A stretch of DNA of 11,026 nt. It comes from JBFXDI01 sp050181295 (GTDB lineage Bacteria > Pseudomonadota > Alphaproteobacteria > Rhizobiales > Aestuariivirgaceae). Every line of letters begins with the position of its first letter. Positions within the stretch are counted from its first letter, which is position 1. The position numbers and the translations under genes were made by a program. The notes beneath the pieces are model-generated. The model did not search any database and was not told the DNA's origin. It saw only the letters and a program-made list of their open reading frames with translations. Positions 1-8,091 of this stretch are shown in pieces. The stretch lies in contig JBFXDI010000128.1 in the NCBI GenBank assembly GCA_050181295.1, forward strand, positions 1 through 11,026, read 5' to 3'.

Positions 1-251
1 GAAAGGTCGGTCATGTGAACATCGACCCTCACCACCTTGTCCATGCTCGTCCCGACAGCCGCGAGCGCCTCCCGGATCGCCGTCATCACCACTTCGGTCT
101 CGCGCGCGACGTTTCCGACAGCCGCGGCGCCGCCGGGCACATCCGGCGCCACCACGCCCGACAGGAACGCATAGGTGCCGTCGGTCACGACATGGCTGAA
201 GGGATAGGAGGCGGTCTCTACTCCCGGAACCGTCAGGCGTCGGATGGTCAT
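1..251 (-). CDS. RidA/YjgF-family protein, 3'-truncated by the window edge
   Basis: Reading the minus strand from the ATG at 251 gives 83 residues beginning MTIRRLTVPGVETASYPFSH and running off the window. The stretch with AFLSGVV followed by VVMTAIREALAAVGTSMDKV and then VRVDVHMTDL matches the first two thirds of RidA/YjgF/UK114 proteins (usual length about 125-130 residues). Family members hydrolyse reactive enamine/imine intermediates, such as 2-aminoacrylate released by PLP enzymes, or act as lyase/deaminase-like enzymes in amine and pyrimidine catabolism. The catalytic C-terminal Arg/Glu region lies outside the window, so activity cannot be judged. A GGAGG lies 8 nt before the ATG, which supports this start. 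The gene follows the dehydrogenase at 306-1058 by 54 nt on the same strand, so co-transcription with it is likely. The family call is firm; the subfamily and substrate are unknown. Confidence 0.85.
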   Translation of the reverse strand, partial: MTIRRLTVPGVETASYPFSHVVTDGTYAFLSGVVAPDVPGGAAAVGNVARETEVVMTAIREALAAVGTSMDKVVRVDVHMTDL

Positions 252-305
252 GTGGCGATCCTCCAGCTTGTCATCCCGGACCAGGGTAAGATGACGGCAG
301 CCGCG

Positions 306-1058
306 TCAGGCAAAAATATAGCCGCCGCTCACGATCACGTTCTCGCCCGTCATATAGCGGTTGGAGCCGCTCAGCATGAAGGCGATCCACTCGGCGATGT
401 CGTCCGGCTCGGCGTTGCGGCCGAGCGGCGTGTGCGAGGCGAGCTCGGCGAGGAAGCCCGCGCCCTTCGCCTTCTCCGTGGCGATGCCGGCGGGCGCGAT
501 CGAGTTGACCAGGATCTGGTCGGGCGCGAAGGCGAGCGCGAAGGAGCGGGTAAGCGACACCACGGCCGCCTTGGTCGCGGCGTAGTGCGCGTTCTGCGGA
601 TGCGCCTTGAAGGCGTCGACGGAGGAGACGTTGACGATGCGTCCGCGCACGGCGCCGTCGAGCGGCTGCGCGCGCATATGCTCGACGGCGGCGGCCGACA
701 TGTTGTAGGTGCCGCGCACGTTGACGCCGAGGTCGAAATCCCAGTCCTCGTCGGTGATCTCGAGGATGGGGCGGCGGGGGTAGACGCCCGCCGAGTTGAC
801 GAGGCCATCGACCCGTCCAAGCTTCTCCGCGGCTTCAGCAAAAAGACGGTAGGCGCCGGCCCTCGGCACGATGTCGCCGGCGACGCCGTGCACTTCCGCG
901 CCGTCCTTCCCGAGCTCGTTCACCACCTGCTCCAGGAGCTGCGCGTTGAGGTCCACGAGCGCGAGGCGCGCGCCCTGCCCCGCGAGCAGCCTCGCCGCCG
1001 CGAGGCCCAGTCCGCTCGCGCCACCCGTCAGAACGATGCCCTTGCCGCTGACGCTCAT
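306..1058 (-). CDS. Short-chain dehydrogenase/reductase (SDR) family oxidoreductase
   Basis: This is a 250-residue classical SDR, an NAD(P)-dependent oxidoreductase acting on an alcohol/ketone or related group. Visible motifs are the Rossmann glycine motif TGGASGLG (11-18), Asp36 after the second beta strand (favours NAD over NADP), NSAG (88-91), Asn113, the catalytic Ser146 in NVSS, and YAATK with Tyr159 and Lys163. The length is normal for classical SDRs. The open frame extends upstream to 1124, but those 22 residues lack SDR character and part of the DNA lies close to a repeat; the ATG at 1058, giving MSVSGKGIVLTGG, fits the family. The ribosome binding site is weak. The gene lies downstream of livF, beyond a repeat element, and upstream of a RidA-family gene, so it may oxidise the transported compound or a breakdown product. 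The substrate is not predictable from sequence. Confidence 0.9.
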   Translation of the reverse strand: MSVSGKGIVLTGGASGLGLAAARLLAGQGARLALVDLNAQLLEQVVNELGKDGAEVHGVAGDIVPRAGAYRLFAEAAEKLGRVDGLVNSAGVYPRRPILEITDEDWDFDLGVNVRGTYNMSAAAVEHMRAQPLDGAVRGRIVNVSSVDAFKAHPQNAHYAATKAAVVSLTRSFALAFAPDQILVNSIAPAGIATEKAKGAGFLAELASHTPLGRNAEPDDIAEWIAFMLSGSNRYMTGENVIVSGGYIFA

Positions 1059-1117
1059 GCCTGGCGTTCCACTTCTGCTGATTGTACTGGCGAAATCGAT
1101 CCGCAACCTCGCATTCT

Positions 1118-1219
1118 CTGTCATTGCCGGGCTTGGCCCGGCAATCCAGGATCACCGATCCCGCAGAAGAATGCTTTGTTGGTGTTCATGAATGCCCGGA
1201 ACAAGTCCGGGCATGACAG
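1118..1219. repeat. Paired palindromic intergenic repeat (REP/BIME-like)
   Basis: This 102-bp element lies between livF and the SDR gene. It starts with CTGTCAT (1118-1124) and ends with the reverse complement ATGACAG (1213-1219). It contains two strong palindromes: ATTGCCGGGC / GCCCGGCAAT (1123-1132 and 1136-1145, 10-bp stem, 3-nt loop) and ATGCCCGGA / TCCGGGCAT (1192-1200 and 1206-1214, 9-bp stem, 5-nt loop). A smaller hairpin, GGATC-ACC-GATCC, lies at 1149-1161. The two main palindromes resemble scattered intergenic repeats common in Hyphomicrobiales genomes and sit in opposite orientation, like a BIME pair. No coding frame is supported here. The hairpin at 1192-1214 begins about 16 nt after the livF stop and may protect the operon's 3' end. 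It has no U-tract, so it is not a classical terminator. Confidence 0.75.
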
Positions 1220-1229
1220 GGAACGTGGG

Positions 1230-2725
<1,496 letters not shown>

Positions 2726-2727
2726 GA

Positions 2728-4491
2728 TCAGGCGCTCCTCTGCGACGCGGCTGCGGTCTGCGGGGGCGCGTGGGAGACGGAAGCGGCCTGCGCCGCCACC
2801 GTCTCGGCATCGAGCTGCATCTCGCGCCGCTTCGCCGCGGAAGGCCACAGGCCCTCGGGCTTGAGGCGCATCACCGCGATGATGGCGAGGCCGTAGAACA
2901 GGTACCGGAACTCGCCGAACTCGCGCAGCATCTCCGGCAGGCCGATGAGCACGATGGCGCCTACCGCCACGCCGGGCAGGCTTCCCATGCCGCCCACGAT
3001 GATGAGCGCCAGAATGTTGATCGAGATGATGAGCTGGAACGAGTGCGGGTAGATCGAGCCCAGCATCACCGCGAAGATCGAGCCGGCGAGGCCCGCGAAA
3101 GCCGCGCCGAGGCCATAGGCCAGGAGCTTCACGTTGATGAGGTTGATGCCCAGCGCCTGCGCCACGTCCTCATCGTCGCGGATGGCCATCCATGCGCGCC
3201 CGAGGCGCGAATCCTCGAGGCGGTAGGCGAAATAGGCCGCGACCAGCGAGGCCGCGAGCGCCAGGTAGAAGAGCGCAACGGGCGTGTTCAGCGAGTAGCC
3301 CACGATCTCCGGACGCGGGATCTGGAGGATGCCCTTGGCGCCGGCCAGCAGCGGCGCGGCGGCGTCCGAAAGCACGATGACGCGCACGATCTCGCCTAGG
3401 CCCAGGGTGGCCACCGCCAGATAGTCGCCGCGCACCTTCAGCACCGGAATGCCGAAGAGCACGCCCACGATGATGGAGCACAAGACGGCGATCGGCATCG
3501 CCTGCCAGTAGGAGAGCTGCGCCAGCGCGTAAGGGTTGTCGGCCATGAGGAGCGCCGTCGCATAGGCGCCGACCGCGTAGAAGGCGACGAACCCGAGATC
3601 GAGGAGGCCCGCCAGCCCGACCTCGAGGTTGAGGCCCATGCCCATGAGGACGAAGAGGCCCACCATCAGGAGCACCTGGCCGATGAAGTTGCCGGCATAG
3701 AGCGGAAAGAGCGCCGCCAGCACGCAGGCGACCGCGATATAGCCCCAGCGGATGTTGCGGCGCGTGTTGTCCGGCAGCGCCCGGTAGTTGGCCGTCACGC
3801 GATTCCGCACGAGCTGCCAGATGAAGAGGGCCGCCGTCACCACCACGAAGATGATGATGGCGCCCTGAAGCGTCATGCCGGTCCAGGTGTAGAGCAGATT
3901 GTGGATCGGCCGCGTGAAGGTGCTGTTGGCGAGGATGGGGCGGATCAGCTCCTGGAAAAGCCCGGCAAGGCCGGCGGCGATGAGGCCTCCCTCGAGCGGG
4001 CGGCCGATGCGGTCGGGAAGCATCACAACGGCCGCGCCGATGGCCGCAAACACGGCCCCCATGATGACGAGCGCCGGCAGGCTCAGGATCATCGGCACCA
4101 GGTTGAGCGTCATCATCTTGAGGAGCGGTGCGTCGAGCGCCACGAAGATGAAGCGCATGTTCGCCGTCAGCATCAGCGCCGGAACGAGCGCCACGAGCGC
4201 GCCGGCGATGGCGCCCGCGACCAGCGCCCCCAGCAGCACGGGCCCGACCGGCAGCAGCAAGCCGCGCTTGGCGACGAGGATGCCCGCGCAGGCGAAGATC
4301 AGGGCCAGGACGGCGTAGCCGAGCGTCAGCGTGCCCACGATGATCGGGCGCGTGTTGAACATGCCCAGGATGCCGACGAACGCCAGGGATATGCCGACGG
4401 CTCCGAACTGCAGCCCAGTGTTGACCACATGGCGCCACGGGTTCGACGTGCGCTCCTCGGCACGACTGGAAGCAACGACCTCAAAAGACAT
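2728..4491 (-). CDS. livM: Branched-chain amino acid ABC transporter permease LivM, long form
   Basis: This inner-membrane permease has 587 residues and pairs with LivH to form the Liv channel. The conserved LivM part begins around residue 250. It includes the stretch with GLNLEVGLAGLLDLGFVAFY (287-306), VLKVRGDYLAVATLGLGEI (350-368) and the ATPase-coupling loop RAWMAIRDDEDVAQALGIN (432-450). Before it lie about 240 residues with several strongly hydrophobic segments (about 27-45, 50-73, 79-109, 129-157, 165-188, 208-227). That makes the protein much longer than E. coli LivM (425). The C-terminus is a hydrophilic Ala/Ser-rich tail of about 35 residues. The ATG at 4491 has AAGGGGAG a few nucleotides upstream and lies 24 nt after the livH stop. 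The livG binding site is inside its 3' end. LivM identity is firm; the role of the N-terminal block is unknown. Confidence 0.94.
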   Translation of the reverse strand: MSFEVVASSRAEERTSNPWRHVVNTGLQFGAVGISLAFVGILGMFNTRPIIVGTLTLGYAVLALIFACAGILVAKRGLLLPVGPVLLGALVAGAIAGALVALVPALMLTANMRFIFVALDAPLLKMMTLNLVPMILSLPALVIMGAVFAAIGAAVVMLPDRIGRPLEGGLIAAGLAGLFQELIRPILANSTFTRPIHNLLYTWTGMTLQGAIIIFVVVTAALFIWQLVRNRVTANYRALPDNTRRNIRWGYIAVACVLAALFPLYAGNFIGQVLLMVGLFVLMGMGLNLEVGLAGLLDLGFVAFYAVGAYATALLMADNPYALAQLSYWQAMPIAVLCSIIVGVLFGIPVLKVRGDYLAVATLGLGEIVRVIVLSDAAAPLLAGAKGILQIPRPEIVGYSLNTPVALFYLALAASLVAAYFAYRLEDSRLGRAWMAIRDDEDVAQALGINLINVKLLAYGLGAAFAGLAGSIFAVMLGSIYPHSFQLIISINILALIIVGGMGSLPGVAVGAIVLIGLPEMLREFGEFRYLFYGLAIIAVMRLKPEGLWPSAAKRREMQLDAETVAAQAASVSHAPPQTAAASQRSA

Positions 4492-4515
4492 GCCTTCTCC
4501 CCTTCCTCGTCGCGT

Positions 4516-5622
4516 TCAAGCCCGGCGCCGCGCCAGGGCTTCGCCGAAGAGCCCCTGCGGCCGGAAGACCAGCACCATGACGAGGATGGTGAAGGCGATG
4601 AGATCACGCAGCTGATAGGGCGCCGGAATGTTCATCCCGTCGAAGAACAGGGGCGGTCCTATCGATTCGATGACGCCCAGGAAGAAGCCGCCGATCATGG
4701 CGCCCGGAATGTTCCCGATGCCGCCGAGCACGGCGGCGCTGAAGGCTTTGATGCCCGGCAGGAAGCCCATGTAGAAATAGATCTGCTTGTAGACGAAGCA
4801 GTAGAGCACACCGCCGATGCCGGCCATGCAGGCGCCGAGCACGAAGGTGAAGATGATGACCTTGTTGGAATCGATGCCCATGAGCGCCGCCGCGTCGCGA
4901 TCCTCCGAGACGGCGCGCATCGCCATGCCCATCCGCGTCTTCTGCACGATCAGATAGAGCACCAACATCGCGACCAGTGCTGTGCCGATGACGATCGGCT
5001 GCACGATATGGAAGTTGATGCCAAGGATAGGAACGTCGCCCTTCAGCCACTCGGGGTCCGGATAGGAGCGGACGTTGGAGCCGAACATGCCGCGGAAGGT
5101 GTGCTGGATGACGAAGGACGCGCCGATGGCGCAGATGAGCGGAGCGAGCGTCGCCACGTGCCGGAACGGCCGGTAGCAGACGCGCTCGACGATCAGCGCC
5201 GTCGCGGTGCACACCGCCATGGACAGCCCCATGATCGCCAGCATGGAGAAGATCGGCCAGTTGTCGAGGATATCGGAACGGTCGAGGCTCCGGGCGAGGA
5301 AGTAGGCCGAGAACGCGCCGGCCATGGTGATGTCGCCATGCGCGAAGTTGATGAGCCGCAAGATGCCGTAGACCATCGTGTAGCCGAGCGCGATCAGCGC
5401 ATAGATGCCGCCGATGGTGAGCCCGAACATGAAGAAGTCGAACCAGTGGGAGGTGCCGTAGGTGCCCTTGTACAGGGTCAGAATGGTGCCGATCACCACC
5501 ATCAGCAGGAGAGCGATCCTCAGGCCCCACAGCACCACATCCACATAGGTGACGCGATGCAGGTTCCTGAGCCTTCTCGATCCGGCCTTCCTCGGTTCCA
5601 GCGCTGTAGTCTGTGCGGTCAT
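4516..5622 (-). CDS. livH: Branched-chain amino acid ABC transporter permease LivH
   Basis: This 368-residue inner-membrane permease of the Liv importer carries the family signature GIYALIALGYTMVYGILRLI (72-91), followed by NFAHGDITMAG. The ATPase-coupling loop MGMAMRAVSEDRDAAALMGI spans 231-250, and AAVLGGIGNIPGAMIGGFFL lies near the C-terminus (296-315). It is about 60 residues longer than E. coli LivH (308) because of an N-terminal extension with a basic stretch (11-23) and an extra hydrophobic segment (about 29-50). The ATG at 5622 has GAGG 8 nt upstream. No later ATG keeps the whole family domain with a better site, so the extension is probably translated. It follows the binding-protein gene after a 97-nt gap holding a 12-bp hairpin, so it is probably expressed at a lower level than that gene. 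Confidence 0.95.
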   Translation of the reverse strand: MTAQTTALEPRKAGSRRLRNLHRVTYVDVVLWGLRIALLLMVVIGTILTLYKGTYGTSHWFDFFMFGLTIGGIYALIALGYTMVYGILRLINFAHGDITMAGAFSAYFLARSLDRSDILDNWPIFSMLAIMGLSMAVCTATALIVERVCYRPFRHVATLAPLICAIGASFVIQHTFRGMFGSNVRSYPDPEWLKGDVPILGINFHIVQPIVIGTALVAMLVLYLIVQKTRMGMAMRAVSEDRDAAALMGIDSNKVIIFTFVLGACMAGIGGVLYCFVYKQIYFYMGFLPGIKAFSAAVLGGIGNIPGAMIGGFFLGVIESIGPPLFFDGMNIPAPYQLRDLIAFTILVMVLVFRPQGLFGEALARRRA

Positions 5623-5660
5623 CCCACAAGCCTCACGGACAATCCATAAAGTTAGGACGA

Positions 5661-5688
5661 CCGGCTATCCCCGTGAGGGGATAGCCGG
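5661..5688 (-). terminator. Intercistronic hairpin between the binding-protein gene and livH
   Basis: This is a perfect 12-bp inverted repeat: CCGGCTATCCCC at 5661-5672, a 4-nt loop, and GGGGATAGCCGG at 5677-5688. In the transcribed (minus) direction it is followed by TCGTCCTAACTTT, without a clean U-run. It is therefore best read as a partial terminator or an mRNA-stabilising stem that raises binding-protein output above that of the membrane parts, as known for other binding-protein-dependent transporters. That role is inferred; the stem itself is seen directly. Confidence 0.6.
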
Positions 5689-5719
5689 ATCGCTTGTCGC
5701 AACGTCAAACCCGGCCGTC

Positions 5720-6982
5720 TCAGTTGGCGGGGTAGATCTTCTTGGGGTTCTCGCCGACCTTGAAGGTCGAGGGATCGCCATCCGTGAACTGGTAGACGGC
5801 GAAGTTGAAGCCACCACACTGACCGGTCGCGTTGCAATTGATCGGCCCGCTGATGCCCTGATAGTCCTTGGTCGCGAAGAGCTCGTCGCGGAGCGCCTTG
5901 CGGCCGATGAAGGTGGTGCCGGCATCGTCCTTCTTGGCCACCTTCTCGATCGCCTTGGCGAGGATCGCCGCCGCGTCATAGGCCTGGGCGTGGAAGGAGT
6001 TGATGGGGCCCTCGCCGTACTTGGTCGTGTACTTCTCCACGAACTGCGGATAGGCCTTGCCCATCACTTCGGTCGAGATGTCGACGTTGGTGATGCGGAA
6101 GTCCTTGGCCGCGTCGCCCGCCGCCTCGAGAAGGCCCGGCGCCATCATCGAGCTGCCGCCGATGATGTTGGTGTCCTTGAGGTCGGAGACTTCAGGCGCC
6201 TGCCTCACGATCTGGGCCGCCGCGGCGACGAAGATCGGGAAGTAGAGCACGCAGGGCTTCTTGGTGCCGATGCCGGTGAGAACCGGACGCATGTCGACGT
6301 CGGTCGGGGAGATGGCTTCCTCCGCGACCACTTCGCCGCCGAGCGACTTGAAGGTGTCGGACGCGGCCTTGGCGAGCTGCGAGGCGTAGGGGCTGCCATC
6401 GTGGATGGTGGCGAGCGTCTTGCACTTCAGCTCGTTGTAGAACCAGGCGGCGTCGTTCTTGCCCTGGTCGGCGTCGCTGTAGATGGTGCGCATGTAGCCG
6501 TCATACTCCGGCTTGCGATCCGGAGCCGTGAGCGAGGGCGCGGTCGTTGCCGTGCCGATGTCCACGATGCCCGCCTTCCAGAGGATGGGCGCGCCGGGGG
6601 TTGCGGCGCTGGAGCACGCCGGTCCAAGCACCGCGACGATGTTGGGAACCGCGGCGAGCTTCGTCGCAGCCGTCTGGCCGCCTTCCGCGTTGCACCCGTC
6701 GTCCTCGACCACGAACTGGATGTCATGGCCGGCGATCTTGTTGCCGACGTCGTCGAAGGCGATTTCCGCACCGCGCTTGGAATCGAGGCCGAGCGCCGTG
6801 TCGGGGCCGGAGATCACCCAGTAGCCGCCGATCACGATCGGCGCGCCGTTCGGAATCTCCACCACGCCGATGTCGTCGGTGACCGGACCTTTGGTCTCAG
6901 CCGCCATCGCCGCGAGCGACAGCCCGGTTGCAAGGGCCGCAGCCGCGAGCGCCGAAACGCCCCAAGTGACGCTTCTCTTCAT
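5720..6982 (-). CDS. Periplasmic amino-acid-type substrate-binding protein of the Liv ABC transporter
   Basis: This 420-residue protein has a Sec signal peptide: MKRS, a hydrophobic core (7-25), and probable cleavage at AMA|AE near residue 28. The mature part is a type I periplasmic binding protein (Peripla_BP_6/LivJ-like): PIVIGGYWVISGPDTALG (48-65), GAEIAFDDVG (71-80), then a segment with AVLGPACSSAATPGAPI (117-133). It should capture the substrate and deliver it to LivHM. Mature Cys residues sit at 97, 123, 187, 244, 383 and 389. Six is many for the family, and NCNATGQCGG (382-391) resembles a disulfide loop. It is longer than E. coli LivJ (367). AAGGAG (6989-6994) lies 6 nt before the ATG, a strong site suited to an abundant product. 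First gene of the operon. Ligand specificity (branched-chain amino acid, amide, urea or aromatic) cannot be assigned. Confidence 0.92.
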   Translation of the reverse strand: MKRSVTWGVSALAAAALATGLSLAAMAAETKGPVTDDIGVVEIPNGAPIVIGGYWVISGPDTALGLDSKRGAEIAFDDVGNKIAGHDIQFVVEDDGCNAEGGQTAATKLAAVPNIVAVLGPACSSAATPGAPILWKAGIVDIGTATTAPSLTAPDRKPEYDGYMRTIYSDADQGKNDAAWFYNELKCKTLATIHDGSPYASQLAKAASDTFKSLGGEVVAEEAISPTDVDMRPVLTGIGTKKPCVLYFPIFVAAAAQIVRQAPEVSDLKDTNIIGGSSMMAPGLLEAAGDAAKDFRITNVDISTEVMGKAYPQFVEKYTTKYGEGPINSFHAQAYDAAAILAKAIEKVAKKDDAGTTFIGRKALRDELFATKDYQGISGPINCNATGQCGGFNFAVYQFTDGDPSTFKVGENPKKIYPAN

Positions 6983-7204
6983 AAAGGACTCCTTCCCTGT
7001 GCGATCGGCATGACGAACCTGGCCTCCCCCGTTGACCCGGAGGCTTCGGTTACCGATCGGTGTTCCCTGGAGGACCTGACGGCGTCATTCCACCCTCTGA
7101 CGCTCTCTCAGCCCTCCCCGCTTCTATGCTGCACATGCGATGGACACAGAGTCAACACAACAAGATCGTCCGCATAGCGATTATTTGTATGACGACATGT
7201 TCAG
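6983..7204 (-). promoter_or_regulatory. Leader and probable promoter region of the liv operon
   Basis: This 222-bp gene-free stretch lies upstream of the binding-protein gene. On the minus strand TTGACT (7150-7155) is a good -35 box; the best partner is AGCATA (7125-7130) or CAGCAT (7126-7131), at a spacing of 19 or 18 nt, so the promoter call is weak. A perfect 10-bp palindrome ACCGATCGGT lies at 7052-7061. Its core CGATCGG recurs in the same orientation at 7002-7008, 52 bp away (about five helical turns). An inverted pair GCCTCC / GGAGGC lies at 7022-7027 and 7039-7044. These could be an operator and a leader structure; no regulator is encoded nearby to match them. The Shine-Dalgarno of the binding-protein gene is at 6989-6994. 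Confidence 0.4.
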
Positions 7205-7699
7205 CTAGCGAAACTCGACCTCCGCCCACGTCTCGAAGCAGTTGTTGAGCGCCAGCGTCTGGATGCCGATGGTGGCCCGGCAGCCTATGCCGATGTCGCG
7301 GCCGAAGACCTCCGCAAGGAGGTCCGTCATGCCGCTGGAGACCTTGTGGACGTCGAAGAAATCCGGCGCGCAGGCGACGAAGTTGAGCGACTTGACGAAA
7401 GCGGAAACCCGATCGAGGTCGCCGATCGCCTGCTTGATTCCTGCCAGCACGTTGAGCCCGGTCAGGCGCGCCGCCTCGATTCCCTGCTCGAGCGTCACCG
7501 TTTCGCCGAGCCGGCCCGGATGCAGGATGCCAGCGCCGTCAGGCTTCTGCGGCACGTGGCCTGAGAGATGCAGCATGTTGCCGCTGACGTGAAATGGCTT
7601 CATCGAGCCATAGCTCGCGCCGTAGTAGCTCGCGCCGCCGAAATCGGGAAGTTCCAGGCCGAGTTCGGCAATCCTTCGCTCGATCTTCACGACTGACAT
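7205..7699 (-). CDS. RidA/YjgF-family protein (YjgF-like subgroup of about 150-165 residues)
   Basis: This is a 164-residue protein of the RidA superfamily, in the longer subgroup with an N-terminal RIAELGLELPD stretch. Key regions are VSGNMLHLSGHVPQ (38-51), EQGIEAARLTGLNVLAGIKQ (71-90), DLDRVSAFVKSLNFVACAPDF (94-114) and IGCRATIGIQTL (138-149). Arg141 is at the place of the ligand-binding Arg of RidA, and the C-terminal FETWAEVEF carries the acidic positions. RidA proteins remove reactive enamines/imines. The ATG at 7699 gives the expected N-terminus, but AAAGG abuts it directly. A GTG at 7690 would sit 9 nt after AAAGG and may be the true start. An ATG at 7738 has no binding site. It sits upstream of the liv operon on the same strand, 222 bp away, and is not closely similar to the partial RidA at 1-251. 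Confidence 0.88.
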   Translation of the reverse strand: MSVVKIERRIAELGLELPDFGGASYYGASYGSMKPFHVSGNMLHLSGHVPQKPDGAGILHPGRLGETVTLEQGIEAARLTGLNVLAGIKQAIGDLDRVSAFVKSLNFVACAPDFFDVHKVSSGMTDLLAEVFGRDIGIGCRATIGIQTLALNNCFETWAEVEFR

Positions 7700-7815
7700 C
7701 CTTTCATCAAGGTTTGTGATTTTCCGGATAAGATACATTCGTTGGAATGATACAATTGCCGTTCATAGATCCTCGCCATCACGGCCAACCGAACCATTCG
7801 AAGGAATGTGGTGAT
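7700..7815. promoter_or_regulatory. Divergent intergenic region between the RidA gene and the DUF1127 gene
   Basis: This 116-bp stretch separates two divergent genes and is AT-richer than the rest. On the plus strand TGATACAAT (7748-7756) resembles an extended -10 element (TG-n-TACAAT) and would give a 5' leader of about 50 nt for the DUF1127 gene; no good -35 is present. A short dyad CATTC-GTTG-GAATG (7736-7749) overlaps it and could bind a repressor. For the minus-strand RidA gene no convincing promoter was found. The reading is by eye and tentative. Confidence 0.3.
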
Positions 7816-8091
7816 ATGCGAGACTATGTGCTCTCCCAAGCGGAAATCCTCGGTCGCGGAACCCTTCTCGGGTATTTCCGCCGACTCTTGCGCAACTGGC
7901 GCGCCCGGCGGCAGGTCCGCCACATGCTCGGCCTCGAGGATCGGCTGCTCGACGATATCGGCGTTCATCGCGCGGACCTTGAGCTCGTCCTGAAGCAGCC
8001 TCTGGAGGTGGATCCCGGCCGCGAGCTCGAGCGGCTCACGCTCGCGCGGCGGCGCGGCCTTGCGACAGCGCCCGCGCGGTTTCGCGGATAG
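7816..8091 (+). CDS. DUF1127 domain small protein
   Basis: This 91-residue protein contains a DUF1127 (YjiS-like) core from about residue 22 to 63: RNWRARRQVRHMLGLEDRLL followed by DDIGVHRADLELVL. The Arg-rich helix, the LxxLxDRxLxDIG pattern and the following hydrophobic helix are the family hallmarks. In alphaproteobacteria such small proteins are linked to stress, phosphate and RNA metabolism, but a function here cannot be assigned. The ATG at 7816 has AAGGA 10 nt upstream; an ATG at 7747 would fall within the putative -10 element. The last 56 bp overlap, tail to tail, the 3' end of the pyroglutamyl-peptidase gene on the other strand. The C-terminal 28 residues past the domain are basic and of low complexity; part is just the antisense of that gene. 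Confidence 0.82.
   Translation: MRDYVLSQAEILGRGTLLGYFRRLLRNWRARRQVRHMLGLEDRLLDDIGVHRADLELVLKQPLEVDPGRELERLTLARRRGLATAPARFRG

Noticed and set aside
270..295. GTCATC...GATGAC inverted repeat between the SDR and RidA genes
   Set aside because: The stem is only 6 bp with a 14-nt loop and no U-tract; it is not strong enough to call a terminator.
3901..5649. 582-residue plus-strand open frame
   Set aside because: It runs opposite LivH and LivM, is highly charged (His/Asp/Glu/Arg) and shows no recognisable fold; it mirrors membrane-protein codons.
6981..7013. Ten-codon upstream ORF (MPIAQGRSPL, minus strand) whose TGA overlaps the binding-protein ATG
   Set aside because: It lacks a clear Shine-Dalgarno and has no run of branched-chain codons as in leader peptides. 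Its overlap may be coincidence, so it is not listed as a gene.
5549..7177. 542-residue plus-strand open frame
   Set aside because: It is antisense to the binding-protein gene, with no domain or plausible start signal.
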